A DNA stretch of 64,000 bases, taken from assembly GCA_902536455.1 (NCBI GenBank), contig CACAXN010000002.1, positions 20,922 to 84,921 of the forward strand, in the 5' to 3' direction. Position 1 is the first letter of the stretch. Every line of letters begins with the position of its first letter. Made by a program: the position numbers and the translations under genes. Source of the stretch: an uncultured Prochlorococcus sp. GTDB taxonomy: Bacteria; Cyanobacteriota; Cyanobacteriia; PCC-6307; Cyanobiaceae. The notes beneath the pieces are model-generated. The model saw only the letters and a program-made list of their open reading frames with translations. It made no database searches and was not told where the DNA came from. This document shows, piece by piece, positions 18,125 through 28,312 of the stretch.

Positions 18125-19371
18125 AATGCAATAATCTGAGTTATTAATTTATTTGCTAAATCAATTTTTGATGTTTTTTTGATATGAAGCTCTAAATTTC
18201 TTTTATCGAATAGCCAACCTTCATTTTGTGCTAAAAACCCAAATCCTTGGCCTACAAGATCAATTGGATTTGCGAATAGATAATCGCAACCTTTTTGAAT
18301 TATCTTTTCTTTAATTTTTATTCTTGCTTCTTCAAAAGATCCTGTAAAAGCACAAAAGCCAATAAAAATTTGGTTATCTTTTTTTGTTTCACTGATTGTT
18401 TTTAAAATATCTGGGACTAGCTCAAAATTTTTATTTAGATAATAATTAATTTTATTTTTAGGAATTTTTGCTGAGGTATCAGAAGTTATCTTAAAATCAG
18501 ATACTGCTGCATTCATGAAAAAATAATCACAATTTGAAATTTCATTCTTAAGTATCTTTATTAAATCAGCACTAGTCTCAATTTCATATCTTTTAATTCC
18601 ATCTGTAAGATCTTTATCGATCTTCAGAGGACCATGTATATATTTTACTTGTGCTCCTCTGAATCTTGCTACTTGAGAAAGAAGTAAGCCCATAGCTCCA
18701 GAACTTTTGTTGGTAATATGTCTTGCTGCATCAATTTTTTCAGAAGTGCACCCTCCAGTTATTAAAATTTCTTTGTTAATTAAATCTTTGCGGTAAGGTT
18801 TTTGATTATGTGAAATTATAAATTCGAGAGCTAACTGAATTAAATCATTAGGAGGTATCTTGCCAATGCCAATGGCATCACATGCTAAGAGACCCTCACT
18901 TGGATGCAAAGATAAAACATTTTCGTAATTTTGCAAATTCTCATAATTTTTTTGGACAGCTTTATTTAGCCACATTTGTGTGTTCATTGCGGGTGCAACA
19001 ATAATTGGCTTAATATTTGCAATTAAAATGCTTGGAATCAATCCATCTGCATTCCCAGTTACCCATTTTGATAATGTTGTCGCTGTTAAAGGGGCAATAA
19101 TTACAATATCAGCCCAATTGCATAGTTCTATATGAAGAGGGGTTGATTGAATATTTGACCATTGATCATCCTCTAGAATGCAAGGATTTCTGCTTAAGAT
19201 AGAGAGAGAAAGCGGCTTAATTAATTTTTCTGCATTTTTAGATAATACGCATCTTATTTCATAATTTTCTTTTGCTAATAGGCTAACTAATAATGGAATT
19301 CTTACAGCTGCAATACTGCCTGTAATTAATAAAAGAACCTTCTTTTTAGAATCTGCATGTTTAGTTTTCAT
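18109..19371 (-). CDS. coaBC: bifunctional phosphopantothenoylcysteine decarboxylase/synthetase (CoaBC/Dfp)
   Basis: CoaBC adds cysteine to 4'-phosphopantothenate and decarboxylates the product, two steps of coenzyme A synthesis. The N-terminal flavoprotein domain (LLLITGSIAAVRIPLLVSLL; VAPAMNTQMW) covers about residues 10-185. The C-terminal CoaB domain (ILITGGCTSEKIDAARHITN) covers about 195-420. The supplied start at 19401 would add MSISLIRNHS; I prefer the ATG at 19371 (420 residues). It overlaps the end of the DUF2555 gene by 11 bases, a typical coupled arrangement. The stop lies inside a 38-base palindrome. Confidence 0.93.
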   Translation of the reverse strand: MKTKHADSKKKVLLLITGSIAAVRIPLLVSLLAKENYEIRCVLSKNAEKLIKPLSLSILSRNPCILEDDQWSNIQSTPLHIELCNWADIVIIAPLTATTLSKWVTGNADGLIPSILIANIKPIIVAPAMNTQMWLNKAVQKNYENLQNYENVLSLHPSEGLLACDAIGIGKIPPNDLIQLALEFIISHNQKPYRKDLINKEILITGGCTSEKIDAARHITNKSSGAMGLLLSQVARFRGAQVKYIHGPLKIDKDLTDGIKRYEIETSADLIKILKNEISNCDYFFMNAAVSDFKITSDTSAKIPKNKINYYLNKNFELVPDILKTISETKKDNQIFIGFCAFTGSFEEARIKIKEKIIQKGCDYLFANPIDLVGQGFGFLAQNEGWLFDKRNLELHIKKTSKIDLANKLITQIIALKNTK

Positions 19372-19582
19372 CGAATGGTTCCTGATCAAGGAGATGGACA
19401 TAATCAGATGTTAATTCAGGTCTATTAATTGCAAGGGCCCGCAGTAAGTGCCAGTCTTTTAAACCATCAAATGGTGTATTATAGTTATCCTCTTCAAGCC
19501 TTTTTGCAAGCTCAAGGGTCATTTCTTCATCAAAAGAATTTACTAGTTCGTCACTTATTTTATTTTCAGAAATAGATTCCAT
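19361..19582 (-). CDS. DUF2555 family protein
   Basis: This 73-residue acidic protein fits the cyanobacterial DUF2555 family, with LAKRLEEDNYNTPFDGLKDWHLLRALAINRPEL as the recognisable core. It is soluble with no membrane segment, and its function is unknown. The last codons (PFDEN) contain the start of coaBC, so the two genes are likely transcribed and translated together. It is divergent from the 66-aa gene at 19802 across a 219-base gap. Confidence 0.75.
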   Translation of the reverse strand: MESISENKISDELVNSFDEEMTLELAKRLEEDNYNTPFDGLKDWHLLRALAINRPELTSDYVHLLDQEPFDEN

Positions 19583-19801
19583 TATTGAATAAATCCCATA
19601 TCTGCTTAATAATAAAGCCTCAAGTAATTAATTAAAATCTTTTGAAGGTATTAAGTACATATTTTCAACATTTAAAAAATTTTAATGAGGAATAATTTTT
19701 TGAATTCTAAATAAACAATTTATCTTCATTCTCAATCATAAATATGCAATTTTTCCTAATCAAAATATTATTTCTTAAAATTAATTTTAATTTTTTAAGT
19801 C
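19583..19801. promoter_or_regulatory. divergent intergenic region, DUF2555 / 66-aa gene
   Basis: This gap of 219 bases is strongly AT-rich and must hold two outward promoters. I see no convincing small ORF, GC-rich hairpin or known operator in it. Confidence 0.3.
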
Positions 19802-20002
19802 ATGTCACAAACAAAAAGAGAGCAAGTCATTAGTCACATTCGCTATTTAAGAGAGGAACTAAGAGCAATGCACATTGGTATAAATGAAGACGGCCTTTTC
19901 CCTGAACCTGGCGAACTAAAAGGGATGATGGCTCAGTTGGAGGCATTACTTGAATTAATAGAGAGAAACACTAAAATTCAATCAAACTCTGAAGCAGCGT
20001 AG
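19802..20002 (+). CDS. small conserved protein of unknown function (66 aa)
   Basis: The 66-residue product (MSQTKREQVISHIRYLREEL, then PEPGELKGMMAQLEALLELIE) is predicted to be mostly two amphipathic helices joined by a short turn with PEPGE. This suggests a small helical-hairpin protein. I do not recognise a named family. It ends 11 bases before the Ycf20-like gene on the same strand, so the two are likely co-transcribed. Confidence 0.7.
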   Translation: MSQTKREQVISHIRYLREELRAMHIGINEDGLFPEPGELKGMMAQLEALLELIERNTKIQSNSEAA

Positions 20003-20013
20003 TTGAAAGCAAA

Positions 20014-20355
20014 ATGGTTTTTAGGCCTCAAAATACAAAGTTTCAAATTAAAATTGTTGATAACATTAAAACCTTAAGTATTTGGGCTAATAATCCATGG
20101 AGAAGATATTCGATTTCTTTAATAATTCTGTTAATTGGTTATTTTTTAGGAAGTTCTCTTGGAATGGTTAGTGCTGTAGTTGAGCTAATGGATCCAATAG
20201 GTGCTTTTTTGTCAGTCGTTTTTATTGAAATTTTGATATTTCTCAGGAGAAATTTTAGATTTGAAAAAAATAAGAGATTTTTATTACTTTTAGTAGATTC
20301 TTTGAGATTAGGATTATTTTATGGATTCTTTACTGAAAGTCTCAAGTTACTTTAA
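20014..20355 (+). CDS. ycf20: Ycf20-like membrane protein (DUF565)
   Basis: The 113-residue protein has the Ycf20/DUF565 pattern. A basic N-terminus with [21 protein letters not shown] is followed by two further hydrophobic segments and an ending [17 protein letters not shown]. Ycf20 proteins are found in cyanobacteria and plastids; in plants and algae a related protein affects non-photochemical quenching. The molecular role is unknown. The 3' end overlaps the convergent pyrB by 14 bases. Confidence 0.78.
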   Translation: MVFRPQNTKFQIKIVDNIKTLSIWANNPWRRYSISLIILLIGYFLGSSLGMVSAVVELMDPIGAFLSVVFIEILIFLRRNFRFEKNKRFLLLLVDSLRLGLFYGFFTESLKLL

Positions 20356-21373
20356 ATTTATTTATTGTGTTTCGTAATAGATAAAGTAAAGCCATTCTTA
20401 TTGGAATACCATTAGAAACTTGATTATTTATTAAGCAATTAGGATATTCATCTACTACTTTACTACTGATTTCAATATCTCTATTAATTGGTCCTGGATG
20501 AAGAATTGGAATTTCTTTACTATTCAAAGATAATTTCTCTGGCGTTAAGCCATAATCCAAACTGTAGGAATCAATATTGTTTAGTAAATTCTCCATCATT
20601 CTTTCTTTCTGGAGCCTTAAAACAATAATTGCATCTGCAACTTTTATTGATTCTTCCAACGATCTAGAAATTGTTATTGAGCCTCTTGATTTAACAGGAT
20701 CTGTTAATTGATTTGGAGCAGGTTTTTTTAAAAAGTTGTTAAATTCATCAGAAATTAATGTTTTTGGTCCACATAAGATTATGTCTGCGCCAAATGCACT
20801 CAAAGCCCAAAGATTTGATCTTGCAACCCTTGAATGATTAACATCTCCCACTATTAATATTTTCTTGGAATTTAAAATCTCTGGATTCAGCGATTTTTTA
20901 GAAAAGAATTTTACCAATGTAAAGAGATCCAGCAATCCTTGGCTGGGGTGACTATGTAATCCATCTCCTGCATTGAGAACTGCAGTTTTTGAATTTATTG
21001 AATCAAGTTTTTTAGCGATTTCAAAAGTTATGTAACTCGATGAATGTCTTATAATTAAGATATCTGCACCCATAGAAGAATAAGTAATCGCTGTATCAAT
21101 AATAGTTTCGCCTTTCGTTAAAGAACTAGAGGATGGAGCAAAGGTTTGTACATCTGCAGAAAGTCTTTTTGCTGCAAGTTCGAAGCTATTTTTTGTTCTT
21201 GTACTAGCCTCAAAAAACAAAGATGTTACCAAAGTACCCTGTAAGGCAGGTATCTTTTTCGTACCCTCATTTTTGAGTGCATCAAATCTTTTAGCTAATT
21301 CAAGTACTGATTTGTAATCTTCAATTGAAAAATTAGCAAGTGAGTGGATATGTTTATGAGGCCAAATTTGCAT
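20342..21373 (-). CDS. pyrB: aspartate carbamoyltransferase, catalytic chain
   Basis: PyrB joins carbamoyl phosphate and aspartate in pyrimidine synthesis. The 343-residue protein has the carbamoyl-phosphate loop [19 protein letters not shown] near residue 53, [12 protein letters not shown] in the middle and VLRLQKERM in the aspartate domain, all intact. No regulatory pyrI is nearby. Its 3' end overlaps the convergent ycf20-like gene by 14 bases, and it lies just downstream of the glycosylase gene on the same strand (21-base gap). Confidence 0.96.
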   Translation of the reverse strand: MQIWPHKHIHSLANFSIEDYKSVLELAKRFDALKNEGTKKIPALQGTLVTSLFFEASTRTKNSFELAAKRLSADVQTFAPSSSSLTKGETIIDTAITYSSMGADILIIRHSSSYITFEIAKKLDSINSKTAVLNAGDGLHSHPSQGLLDLFTLVKFFSKKSLNPEILNSKKILIVGDVNHSRVARSNLWALSAFGADIILCGPKTLISDEFNNFLKKPAPNQLTDPVKSRGSITISRSLEESIKVADAIIVLRLQKERMMENLLNNIDSYSLDYGLTPEKLSLNSKEIPILHPGPINRDIEISSKVVDEYPNCLINNQVSNGIPIRMALLYLLRNTINKFKVT

Positions 21374-21394
21374 TATGCTTACATAGATAATTAA

Positions 21395-21979
21395 TTAGTT
21401 GAATTTAGGTGTTCTATCACCTTTTGCTCTTTTACTAACACTCCTGCTGTTTTTGAGATACCAACGCCATTTTATATTTTTTGCCTTGGATATGCCAATT
21501 CTCGTAGTTTGAATAATATCTTTTTCTTCTGGAATTGTGGCTCTTGGAGAAATCCACAAAGAATCATTATTGAGAACTTCAAGAGTATTAAATGAAATAT
21601 CTACACCGAATGTCTTTGTAACTAGCCCAGGCCCAGAAGCTAATCTTTCATTATTTTTATGGATAAAAACCGCTCTTATTAATACACCACTTGCAAAATT
21701 TTCTTTATAAGTAACTATGTTTAAACAATGATGTATGCCATAAGATTTGTAAATATAAAATGTCCCAGGTTTGCCAAATAATGATTGATTTGATTGAGTC
21801 ATTTTGCGATGGCCATGACAGGCTTCTTCTTCCTGGGAATAAGCTTCAGTTTCGACAATAATTCCTGTAATTAAATCTTTCTTATTATTTTTTTTAGTTA
21901 GGTAACAGCCAATTAAATCTGGAGCAACAAGTTTAGAATGCCGATAAAAAAAATTTTCAGGAAATAAGTATTTTTCTAT
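21395..21979 (-). CDS. 3-methyladenine DNA glycosylase (AAG/Mpg family), 5' end unresolved
   Basis: The track lists only 135 residues from an internal ATG (21802). The same frame stays open upstream for 59 more residues that clearly belong to the family: LVAPDLIGCYLTKK, then GIIVETEAYSQEEEACHGHRK, which holds the catalytic glutamate region. The listed part continues with GTFYIYKSYGIHHCLNIVT and SGPGLVTKTFGV. Alkyladenine glycosylases remove alkylated purines. The open frame begins after a TGA and has no ATG, GTG or TTG before the conserved region; the first plausible codon is ATA at 21979. A TTG at 21986 would fit if one A were lost from an AAAAA run, so a small frameshift is possible. Confidence 0.75.
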   Translation of the reverse strand: MEKYLFPENFFYRHSKLVAPDLIGCYLTKKNNKKDLITGIIVETEAYSQEEEACHGHRKMTQSNQSLFGKPGTFYIYKSYGIHHCLNIVTYKENFASGVLIRAVFIHKNNERLASGPGLVTKTFGVDISFNTLEVLNNDSLWISPRATIPEEKDIIQTTRIGISKAKNIKWRWYLKNSRSVSKRAKGDRTPKFN

Positions 21980-22153
21980 TGTTCAATGTTTATCTATTAT
22001 GATTTAAGCCGATAAAATAAATTGAAGCTATTAATTTTAAATTATATTGAAAAGATTTGATTAATAGTTTTTATATTTATATAAAATTCAAAAGATATTT
22101 GAATAAAAGTATTTTTAGTCAACTATCATAAAAGAAAGTAACAATAAGAAGGC

Positions 22154-22447
22154 ATGACAAAAATAACTAAAGATGAGGTAAAAAAAGTTGCCCACTTAGC
22201 GAGATTGGAATTGAAGGAGCATGAAATTGTTAATCATGCAGAACAATTAGAAAAAATATTGGAATACATAAATCAACTCGAAAAAATTGATACCGATAAT
22301 GTTGCCTGTACAACAAGAGCTATCGAAGTTACTAATGTATTTAGAAAAGATGAAAATAAAAATTTTGATTGTAATGAAGAACTCTTAGGATTAGGCCCGT
22401 CCAGAGAAGATAAGTTTTTTAAAGTACCAAAAATTATAAATGAATGA
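22154..22447 (+). CDS. gatC: Asp/Glu-tRNA amidotransferase subunit C
   Basis: GatC is the small belt subunit that holds GatA and GatB together in the amidotransferase making Gln-tRNA(Gln) (and Asn-tRNA(Asn)) from mischarged tRNAs. The 97-residue protein has the family pattern VKKVAHLARLELKEHEI and LEKILEYINQLEKIDTDNV, with LGPSREDKFFKVPKII near the end. It stands alone; gatA and gatB are not in the window. It ends 1 base before the convergent crtR. Confidence 0.93.
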   Translation: MTKITKDEVKKVAHLARLELKEHEIVNHAEQLEKILEYINQLEKIDTDNVACTTRAIEVTNVFRKDENKNFDCNEELLGLGPSREDKFFKVPKIINE

Positions 22448-22448
22448 G

Positions 22449-23519
22449 TTAATTACTACCTATAAATGTTTTATTGACAATCTTTAAGAAAAATTTTTTT
22501 ACTTTATAACTTGGATATAAGTTAATTATTTTTCTTATTTTACCCCTTCTTCTGCTATGACTCCTTACGCCTATTAGTAGATCATATATAAAGTTATAAA
22601 TGTCTCCTTTACTTTCAAATATCCCAACTCTTTGAGGGGAACCTTTTTTATCCAATAAAGGTTTAGTTTTTTCATAAGCAATTTTGTATTCAAACCAAGG
22701 AATCGAAGGCCAAAGGTGATGAATGAGATGGTAATTTTGTCCCATTATTAATAAATTCATAAATTTGCTTGGATAAACTCGAGAATTTATCCATTTATTT
22801 CTTGATCGAAATGGTCTATGGGGTAAATAATCAAAAAATATTCCTAAAGTTACTCCTACCATTAATGCTGGACCGAACCATAAGTTATATATTAAATTCA
22901 TAAAGTCAAATTTCAAACCTGCCAAGATAATTGTTATGAATATGGATCTTTCAATTCCCCATTGTAGTAATTCATATTTTCGCCATAGTTTTCTTTGAAA
23001 GAAAAATACTTCATGATAAAAAAATCTTGGAGCAATAAGCCAAATTGGACCAAAAGTACTGACAATATGATCTGGATCATTTTTTGGATGATTTACATGA
23101 ATGTGATGTTGTAAGTGTACTCTTGTAAAAACTGGGAAACTAAATCCTAAAAGAATTGCTGACCCATGTCCCATTGCTTGATTTATCCAAGGAACAGGGT
23201 GAGCCGCTTTGTGACATGCATCATGAATAACAGTACCTTCAATATGCAAAGCTAGAAAAGCAGTGGCTACTAGTAAAGGTAATGGCCAAACACCTCTATA
23301 CCACTGCCATATACTTAGAAAAGCTAGAAAATAACCCGCAAAAAATAAACCTAATGTTGGGTTCCAAAAACTTGGCGGATCTACGTAATTTTTTATCTCC
23401 TTTTGCCAATTTAATGTTTTTGAAGAATTAGTAATTTTTGTTGTATTTTTACTTGTTAGGTTGGAAATCGTTTCTATTATTCTGTAAATAATATAACTAA
23501 TATTTTTATATGATTGCAT
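22449..23519 (-). CDS. crtR: beta-carotene hydroxylase CrtR
   Basis: CrtR hydroxylates beta-carotene to zeaxanthin, the main photoprotective carotenoid of Prochlorococcus. The 356-residue membrane protein belongs to the fatty-acid-desaturase-like di-iron family. Three histidine clusters are visible: HDACHKAAH, HLQHHIHVNHP and QNYHLIHHLWPSIPWFEY. Several hydrophobic segments surround them. The divergent tRNA-Leu lies upstream. Confidence 0.92.
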   Translation of the reverse strand: MQSYKNISYIIYRIIETISNLTSKNTTKITNSSKTLNWQKEIKNYVDPPSFWNPTLGLFFAGYFLAFLSIWQWYRGVWPLPLLVATAFLALHIEGTVIHDACHKAAHPVPWINQAMGHGSAILLGFSFPVFTRVHLQHHIHVNHPKNDPDHIVSTFGPIWLIAPRFFYHEVFFFQRKLWRKYELLQWGIERSIFITIILAGLKFDFMNLIYNLWFGPALMVGVTLGIFFDYLPHRPFRSRNKWINSRVYPSKFMNLLIMGQNYHLIHHLWPSIPWFEYKIAYEKTKPLLDKKGSPQRVGIFESKGDIYNFIYDLLIGVRSHSRRRGKIRKIINLYPSYKVKKFFLKIVNKTFIGSN

Positions 23520-23636
23520 GCTAAATCTGAAAAATTCTTTTTAAGAGATATTCAATTCAATTTTTATGTGTCAAATTAATCATCTTAAGTTAAAAATATT
23601 TTAAAATAAACTTCTTTCAATTATTATTTTATTTGA

Positions 23637-23718
23637 GCGGTCGTGGCGGAATTGGTAGACGCGCGAGTTTTAGGTACTCGTATCTTCGGGTGTGGGAGTT
23701 CAAGTCTCCCCGACCGCA
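23637..23718 (+). tRNA. tRNA-Leu (anticodon UAG)
   Basis: The acceptor GCGGTCG (23637-23643) pairs with CGACCGC (23711-23717), with discriminator A. The anticodon stem CGAGT/ACTCG encloses loop TTTAGGT, giving anticodon TAG. A long variable arm (ATCTTCGGGTGT) and the T arm GGGAGTTCAAGTCTCCC mark a class II tRNA. CCA is not encoded. Confidence 0.97.
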
Positions 23719-23799
23719 CTTAAGGAAATTCTGATAGTAAGTTTTTCTATCTATATCAACTTCTTATAATTCTTATAGTTCAATTAACTAGCCAATTTA

Positions 23800-24258
23800 A
23801 TGAATAGTTTAATATTTTATTTGGGAATTTTTTATATTTTAATTGGGATCATTTTTTTATCTGTACCGATAATTTATCTTGAGCTCGGCAAACCAAAAGA
23901 CTTAATAAAAGCTTTTTTAAATTTATTAATAGGTTTGGTATTAATAACTAAAAATAAAATAATAGATGAATCATTTTTTGTAATTTTCCTTTTTTTAACA
24001 GTACTTGTTATTTTTTATCTAGTAGAGCTCTTCTTATCTAGATGGAACCAATTGACAGATAATGAAAAGAAAAAATTAACTACTTTTTTGGAATTTAAAA
24101 ATAACTTTTTGAAAATATTAGAAGCTATTAATCTGGGATTTGGTAGTTTTACGAAAACTTCTAATATTTTAAATTTTGGCAGCAATAATAAAAATACAAC
24201 CCAAAAGAAGTGGGTAAGAAGTGATAAAAATGATAATATAAACTCTGAAATTAAATAA
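23800..24258 (+). CDS. small membrane protein of unknown function, possibly Ycf66-like
   Basis: The 152-residue protein has three hydrophobic segments in its first 85 residues (FYLGIFYILIGIIFLSVPII, then a leucine-rich stretch, then SFFVIFLFLTVLVIFYLVELF). A charged, asparagine- and lysine-rich tail follows. The layout of short membrane region plus polar tail resembles Ycf66 proteins, but the match by eye is weak. It lies upstream of ileS on the same strand. Confidence 0.6.
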   Translation: MNSLIFYLGIFYILIGIIFLSVPIIYLELGKPKDLIKAFLNLLIGLVLITKNKIIDESFFVIFLFLTVLVIFYLVELFLSRWNQLTDNEKKKLTTFLEFKNNFLKILEAINLGFGSFTKTSNILNFGSNNKNTTQKKWVRSDKNDNINSEIK

Positions 24259-24369
24259 ATTGGTTATTTGAAACATCTCAAAAAAACTACAGGTCAATTA
24301 AGAAAGAATATAATAGATTAGATTTATTTAAATAATTCTTTTGATCACCAATATTTCTTAGATCGCCGT

Positions 24370-27276
24370 ATGAAATCTCAAAATAGCAAAGAACAAAAAT
24401 CAGACTTTTCTTATAAAGAAACTTTAAATTTACTTAAAACTGAATTCTCAATGCGTGCTAATTCAGTTGTAAGAGAACCTGAGATTCAGAATTTTTGGGC
24501 TAATAATAATATTGATTTTCAATTAGGTGCTGGCAACTCGGGAGAAATATTTACATTACATGATGGCCCTCCTTATGCAAACGGAGCGCTTCATATGGGT
24601 CATGCCCTTAATAAAGTTTTAAAAGACATAATAAATAAGTACAAAACTTTGAGGGGATTTAGGGTTCATTACGTGCCTGGCTGGGACTGTCATGGATTAC
24701 CTATTGAATTAAAAGTTCTTCAGAATTTAAAATCTGATGAAAGAAAGAATCTTGATACTTTAAATCTAAGAAAAAAAGCGACGGATTATGCCCATATCCA
24801 AATTAATAATCAAATGGAGGGTTTCAAAAGGTGGGGTATATGGGGAGATTGGGATAACCCGTACTTAACTCTTAAGAAAAGTTATGAATCTGCTCAGATT
24901 GGAGTATTTGGGAAAATGTTTTTAAATGGCTATATATATCGAGGTCTTAAACCTGTGCATTGGAGTCCAAGTTCTAGGACTGCACTTGCAGAAGCAGAAT
25001 TAGAATATCCAGATGAACATTATTCAAAAAGTATTTTTGTTTCTTTAAAAATCATTAAATTATCTGAGGAAATTCTATTAAATTTCATTCAAGAAAATCC
25101 TAATATCAAAAAAGATTTTTTTCAAAACAATTCTTTCATAACTATTTGGACAACTACTCCTTGGACTATACCTGCAAATGAAGCAGTTGCAGTAAATCCA
25201 AAAATAAAGTATGTTTTTGCAACTGATGAAGAGAAACGAATTTACCTTTTCGCAAAAGATTTATCTTCTGAAATAAGTAAGAAATTCAACAAAGATTTCA
25301 AGGTGCTTTTAGAGGTTAAGGGCTCTAAATTGGAAAACATTGAATATCAACATCCCTCTAAGAAAAAAAATTGCAGAATTGTAATTGGTGGAGATTATAT
25401 AACTACAGAATCAGGTACTGGAATTGTGCATACTGCGCCTGGTCATGGGATAGATGATTTTAATGTGGGTCAAAAATATAATTTACCAATAACATGTGTT
25501 GTTGATGAAAAAGGTAACTTAAATGAATATTCTGGTCAATTCAAAGGATCAAATGTCCTGAAAGACGCAAATGATTTAATTATTGAATACTTAAAGGGAA
25601 ATGATTTGCTTATATTACAAGAAAATTATAAGCATAGATATCCTTATGATTGGAGAACCAAAAAACCAACTATTTTTAGGGCAACAGAACAATGGTTTGC
25701 CTCTGTAAATGGCTTTAGATCATCTGCATTAAAGGCAATCGAGAATGTTGAATGGATGCCAGCAACTGGAAAGAAAAGAATTTATTCTATGGTTGTTGGT
25801 AGAGGAGATTGGTGTATTTCTAGACAAAGGTCATGGGGAGTCCCAATCCCAGTTTTTTATAAAAAAGATGGTAATGACATTCTACTTAACAACGAGATAA
25901 TTAATCATATTCAAGAACTTTTTAGTGAACATGGAGCGGATATTTGGTGGGATTGGGATGTTAAAAATCTATTGCCAGAAAATTATGCAAAAGAATCGGA
26001 TTTATGGAAAAAAGGGACAGATACAATGGATGTTTGGTTCGATTCAGGATCTAGCTGGGCTGCAGTATGTGAACTAAGAAGTGAATTAAAGTATCCAGCC
26101 GATCTTTATTTAGAGGGTTCAGATCAACATAGAGGATGGTTCCAGTCTTCTTTGCTAACATCTGTTGCAGTCAATAATAAACCTCCATATAAGAAAGTTT
26201 TAACTCACGGTTTTGCATTAGATGAAAACGGAAGAAAAATGAGCAAATCTTTAGGCAATGTTGTCGATCCAAATATAATTATTAATGGAGGTAATAATAA
26301 AAAAGCTGATCCTGCTTATGGCGCTGATGTCCTGAGGCTATGGGTAAGCTCTGTAGATTATTCAGTAGATGTTCCAATTGGTTCAAATATACTCAAACAA
26401 TTATCAGATGTTTACAGAAAAGTTCGTAATACTGCAAGATATCTCCTAGGTAATATTCATGATTATGATCCCAATATTGATAGTTTTGAAATTGATCAAT
26501 TGCCGCTTTTAGATCAATGGATGTTAGGCAGATTAGTTGAGGTTACAGATCAAATATCAAATGCTTATGAAAATTATGAATTTTCAAAATTTTTTCAAAT
26601 TCTACAAAGTTTTTGCGTAGTAGATCTATCAAATTTCTATTTGGATATTGCAAAGGATAGGTTATATGTAAGTTCTAAATCACAATACAGGAGAAGATCA
26701 TGTCAGTTTGTAATGTCAAAAGTCGTTGAAAATTTAGCTGTTCTTATTTCTCCAGTGCTTTGTCATATGGCTGAGGATATTTGGCAAAATATTCCATATT
26801 CAACTAAAGAAAAATCTGTATTTCAAAGAGGATGGCCAATTTTTTCACAGTCATGGAAAAATGAAAGTCTTAATGCGCATATTGCAAATTTAAGAAGTTT
26901 GAGAGTTGAAATTAACAAAGCCATAGAAGTATGCAGAAATAAACAAATAATTGGAGCGGCTTTAGAAACAGAAGTTAATTATTTACCTGAAGATAAAGTT
27001 GTAAAAGATTCACTGTCTTGGCTAGAAGAATTTGGCAATCAAGATGTAGATTTATTTAGGGATTGGCTTATAGTTTCAAATTTCCAAGTAATATCCGATT
27101 TGGCAGAGAATTCTTTAATTATTGATAAAAATGAACTCGGGAAAATTCAAATAATAAAAGCTCATGGTCAAAAATGTGATAGATGTTGGCATTATCAAAA
27201 AGAAACTTTTAATGGAATCCAAAATACAAAATTATGCAAAAGATGTTCAAATATTATTAATCTTGAGTTTACTTAA
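24370..27276 (+). CDS. ileS: isoleucyl-tRNA synthetase
   Basis: IleS charges tRNA-Ile. The 968-residue class I synthetase has the HIGH-type motif in [16 protein letters not shown] (HMGH at 75-78) and the KMSKS loop in KMSKSLGN near 623-627. The CP1 editing domain ([31 protein letters not shown]) and a C-terminal zinc finger (CDRCWHY and LCKRCSN) are also present. The layout is the normal bacterial type. Its TAA stop interlocks with the stop of the convergent DUF gene (shared TTAA). Confidence 0.98.
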   Translation: MKSQNSKEQKSDFSYKETLNLLKTEFSMRANSVVREPEIQNFWANNNIDFQLGAGNSGEIFTLHDGPPYANGALHMGHALNKVLKDIINKYKTLRGFRVHYVPGWDCHGLPIELKVLQNLKSDERKNLDTLNLRKKATDYAHIQINNQMEGFKRWGIWGDWDNPYLTLKKSYESAQIGVFGKMFLNGYIYRGLKPVHWSPSSRTALAEAELEYPDEHYSKSIFVSLKIIKLSEEILLNFIQENPNIKKDFFQNNSFITIWTTTPWTIPANEAVAVNPKIKYVFATDEEKRIYLFAKDLSSEISKKFNKDFKVLLEVKGSKLENIEYQHPSKKKNCRIVIGGDYITTESGTGIVHTAPGHGIDDFNVGQKYNLPITCVVDEKGNLNEYSGQFKGSNVLKDANDLIIEYLKGNDLLILQENYKHRYPYDWRTKKPTIFRATEQWFASVNGFRSSALKAIENVEWMPATGKKRIYSMVVGRGDWCISRQRSWGVPIPVFYKKDGNDILLNNEIINHIQELFSEHGADIWWDWDVKNLLPENYAKESDLWKKGTDTMDVWFDSGSSWAAVCELRSELKYPADLYLEGSDQHRGWFQSSLLTSVAVNNKPPYKKVLTHGFALDENGRKMSKSLGNVVDPNIIINGGNNKKADPAYGADVLRLWVSSVDYSVDVPIGSNILKQLSDVYRKVRNTARYLLGNIHDYDPNIDSFEIDQLPLLDQWMLGRLVEVTDQISNAYENYEFSKFFQILQSFCVVDLSNFYLDIAKDRLYVSSKSQYRRRSCQFVMSKVVENLAVLISPVLCHMAEDIWQNIPYSTKEKSVFQRGWPIFSQSWKNESLNAHIANLRSLRVEINKAIEVCRNKQIIGAALETEVNYLPEDKVVKDSLSWLEEFGNQDVDLFRDWLIVSNFQVISDLAENSLIIDKNELGKIQIIKAHGQKCDRCWHYQKETFNGIQNTKLCKRCSNIINLEFT

Positions 27277-27608
27277 ATCCAGTTTTTTTGATTCAAAAAG
27301 AAAACTGAGTTTTGATTTTCTCTTATAAAATTATCTTCGGTTTCTGTTAAGGGTGCTTTATAAAGTTTAAAGTTTGTAAGTATATAATTAAGTGTTATAA
27401 CTTTCTTTTCTAAATCTATTTCAATTGGATGAGTTGTTGAGCTACTGAAACCTTTGAAAATAAGTATTTCTAATTGTTCTTTGTGATTTTCTTTTAGAAT
27501 GAGACCTTCTAGTTTAAGTATCCTATTAGGTATCTCGGAACTTATTTTTTCAAGATGATTTATTAAGTCAATTTCTGCCATTTTCGGAGAAGCAAGAGTT
27601 TCTTCCAT
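27273..27608 (-). CDS. conserved protein of unknown function (DUF7734-like)
   Basis: The 111-residue soluble protein contains [23 protein letters not shown] and a C-terminal [14 protein letters not shown]. This resembles a cyanobacterial and plant uncharacterised domain with the pattern LIFKGFSSS...P. The listed start overlaps the upstream DUF3177 gene by 41 bases. An internal ATG at 27581 ([14 protein letters not shown]) would reduce this to 14 bases and may be the real start. Neither has a Shine-Dalgarno site. Confidence 0.65.
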   Translation of the reverse strand: MEETLASPKMAEIDLINHLEKISSEIPNRILKLEGLILKENHKEQLEILIFKGFSSSTTHPIEIDLEKKVITLNYILTNFKLYKAPLTETEDNFIRENQNSVFFLNQKNWI

Positions 27609-28191
27609 TCTTAGGTAATTTGATTATTGACCATTGAATAAGGCCTAAAATATAGATTAATAATGAAAATAATCCTAAAAATTTTGCTATCGGCTCAGTA
27701 AAATTAGCACCGAAGAAAAAATTAAATAAATTTTTTATAAAAATATATAAATTTGAAGAAGGCTGAAGCCATATTGCACACTCATCCGATTTAATAAAGG
27801 AAAAGCAGTTAAAGTTTTCTAAACTCTGAATTAAAAAATTGAGAGAAATAAAAGTTACCGTCCATCTCCATACTTTTGTAGTTGTGGTAAGGGAGTAAGA
27901 AAAATCATATTCTTTTAATTCATCATTAATATCGTTCCAAAACCAAACTGAAATTGTCATTAATAATGTTGAAATATTTGTTATCACAAGAGCATAATTA
28001 AACTTACCTATTAAAAGTAGAAGGCTTATAAAAAATAAAAGGGATATTTTCCAATAAATTGATAGAAGTTTATTAACTGCTTTATTTCTTTTTGTAATTG
28101 ACCAGAAGGATAGAGAAACAGGAATACCAATAAGGAAAATTATTGAAAGTTGAAAGGATAGCCAAATAGAAAGTTGATTAAAAACGTTCAA
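27568..28191 (-). CDS. DUF3177 family membrane protein
   Basis: The 207-residue protein has about five hydrophobic segments. It contains LLSIYWKISLLFFISLLLLIGKF and ISVWFWNDINDELKEYD, which match the pattern of DUF3177 proteins of cyanobacteria. It ends with a short polar tail. It overlaps the next gene (DUF7734-like), so they are likely co-transcribed. Function is unknown. Confidence 0.68.
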   Translation of the reverse strand: MNVFNQLSIWLSFQLSIIFLIGIPVSLSFWSITKRNKAVNKLLSIYWKISLLFFISLLLLIGKFNYALVITNISTLLMTISVWFWNDINDELKEYDFSYSLTTTTKVWRWTVTFISLNFLIQSLENFNCFSFIKSDECAIWLQPSSNLYIFIKNLFNFFFGANFTEPIAKFLGLFSLLIYILGLIQWSIIKLPKNGRNSCFSENGRN

Positions 28192-28312
28192 AACTTTTTC
28201 TTTTTAAACACATAATAATTAAACATCAAACTGTTACTTTTGAACTTACTATTGTCATAGTTATGAATATTATGCATCTTTATATTATTCCTAGGAATAT
28301 ATTAATAATTTT

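Noticed and set aside
21939-22020. Short repeat GCCGATAAAA occurring twice near the glycosylase gene
   Set aside because: Only ten bases long with one copy in coding sequence; likely chance.
23637-23799. Integration site of a mobile element at tRNA-Leu
   Set aside because: There is no direct repeat of the tRNA 3' end, no integrase and no foreign-looking genes next to it. The same holds for tRNA-Arg and tRNA-Met.
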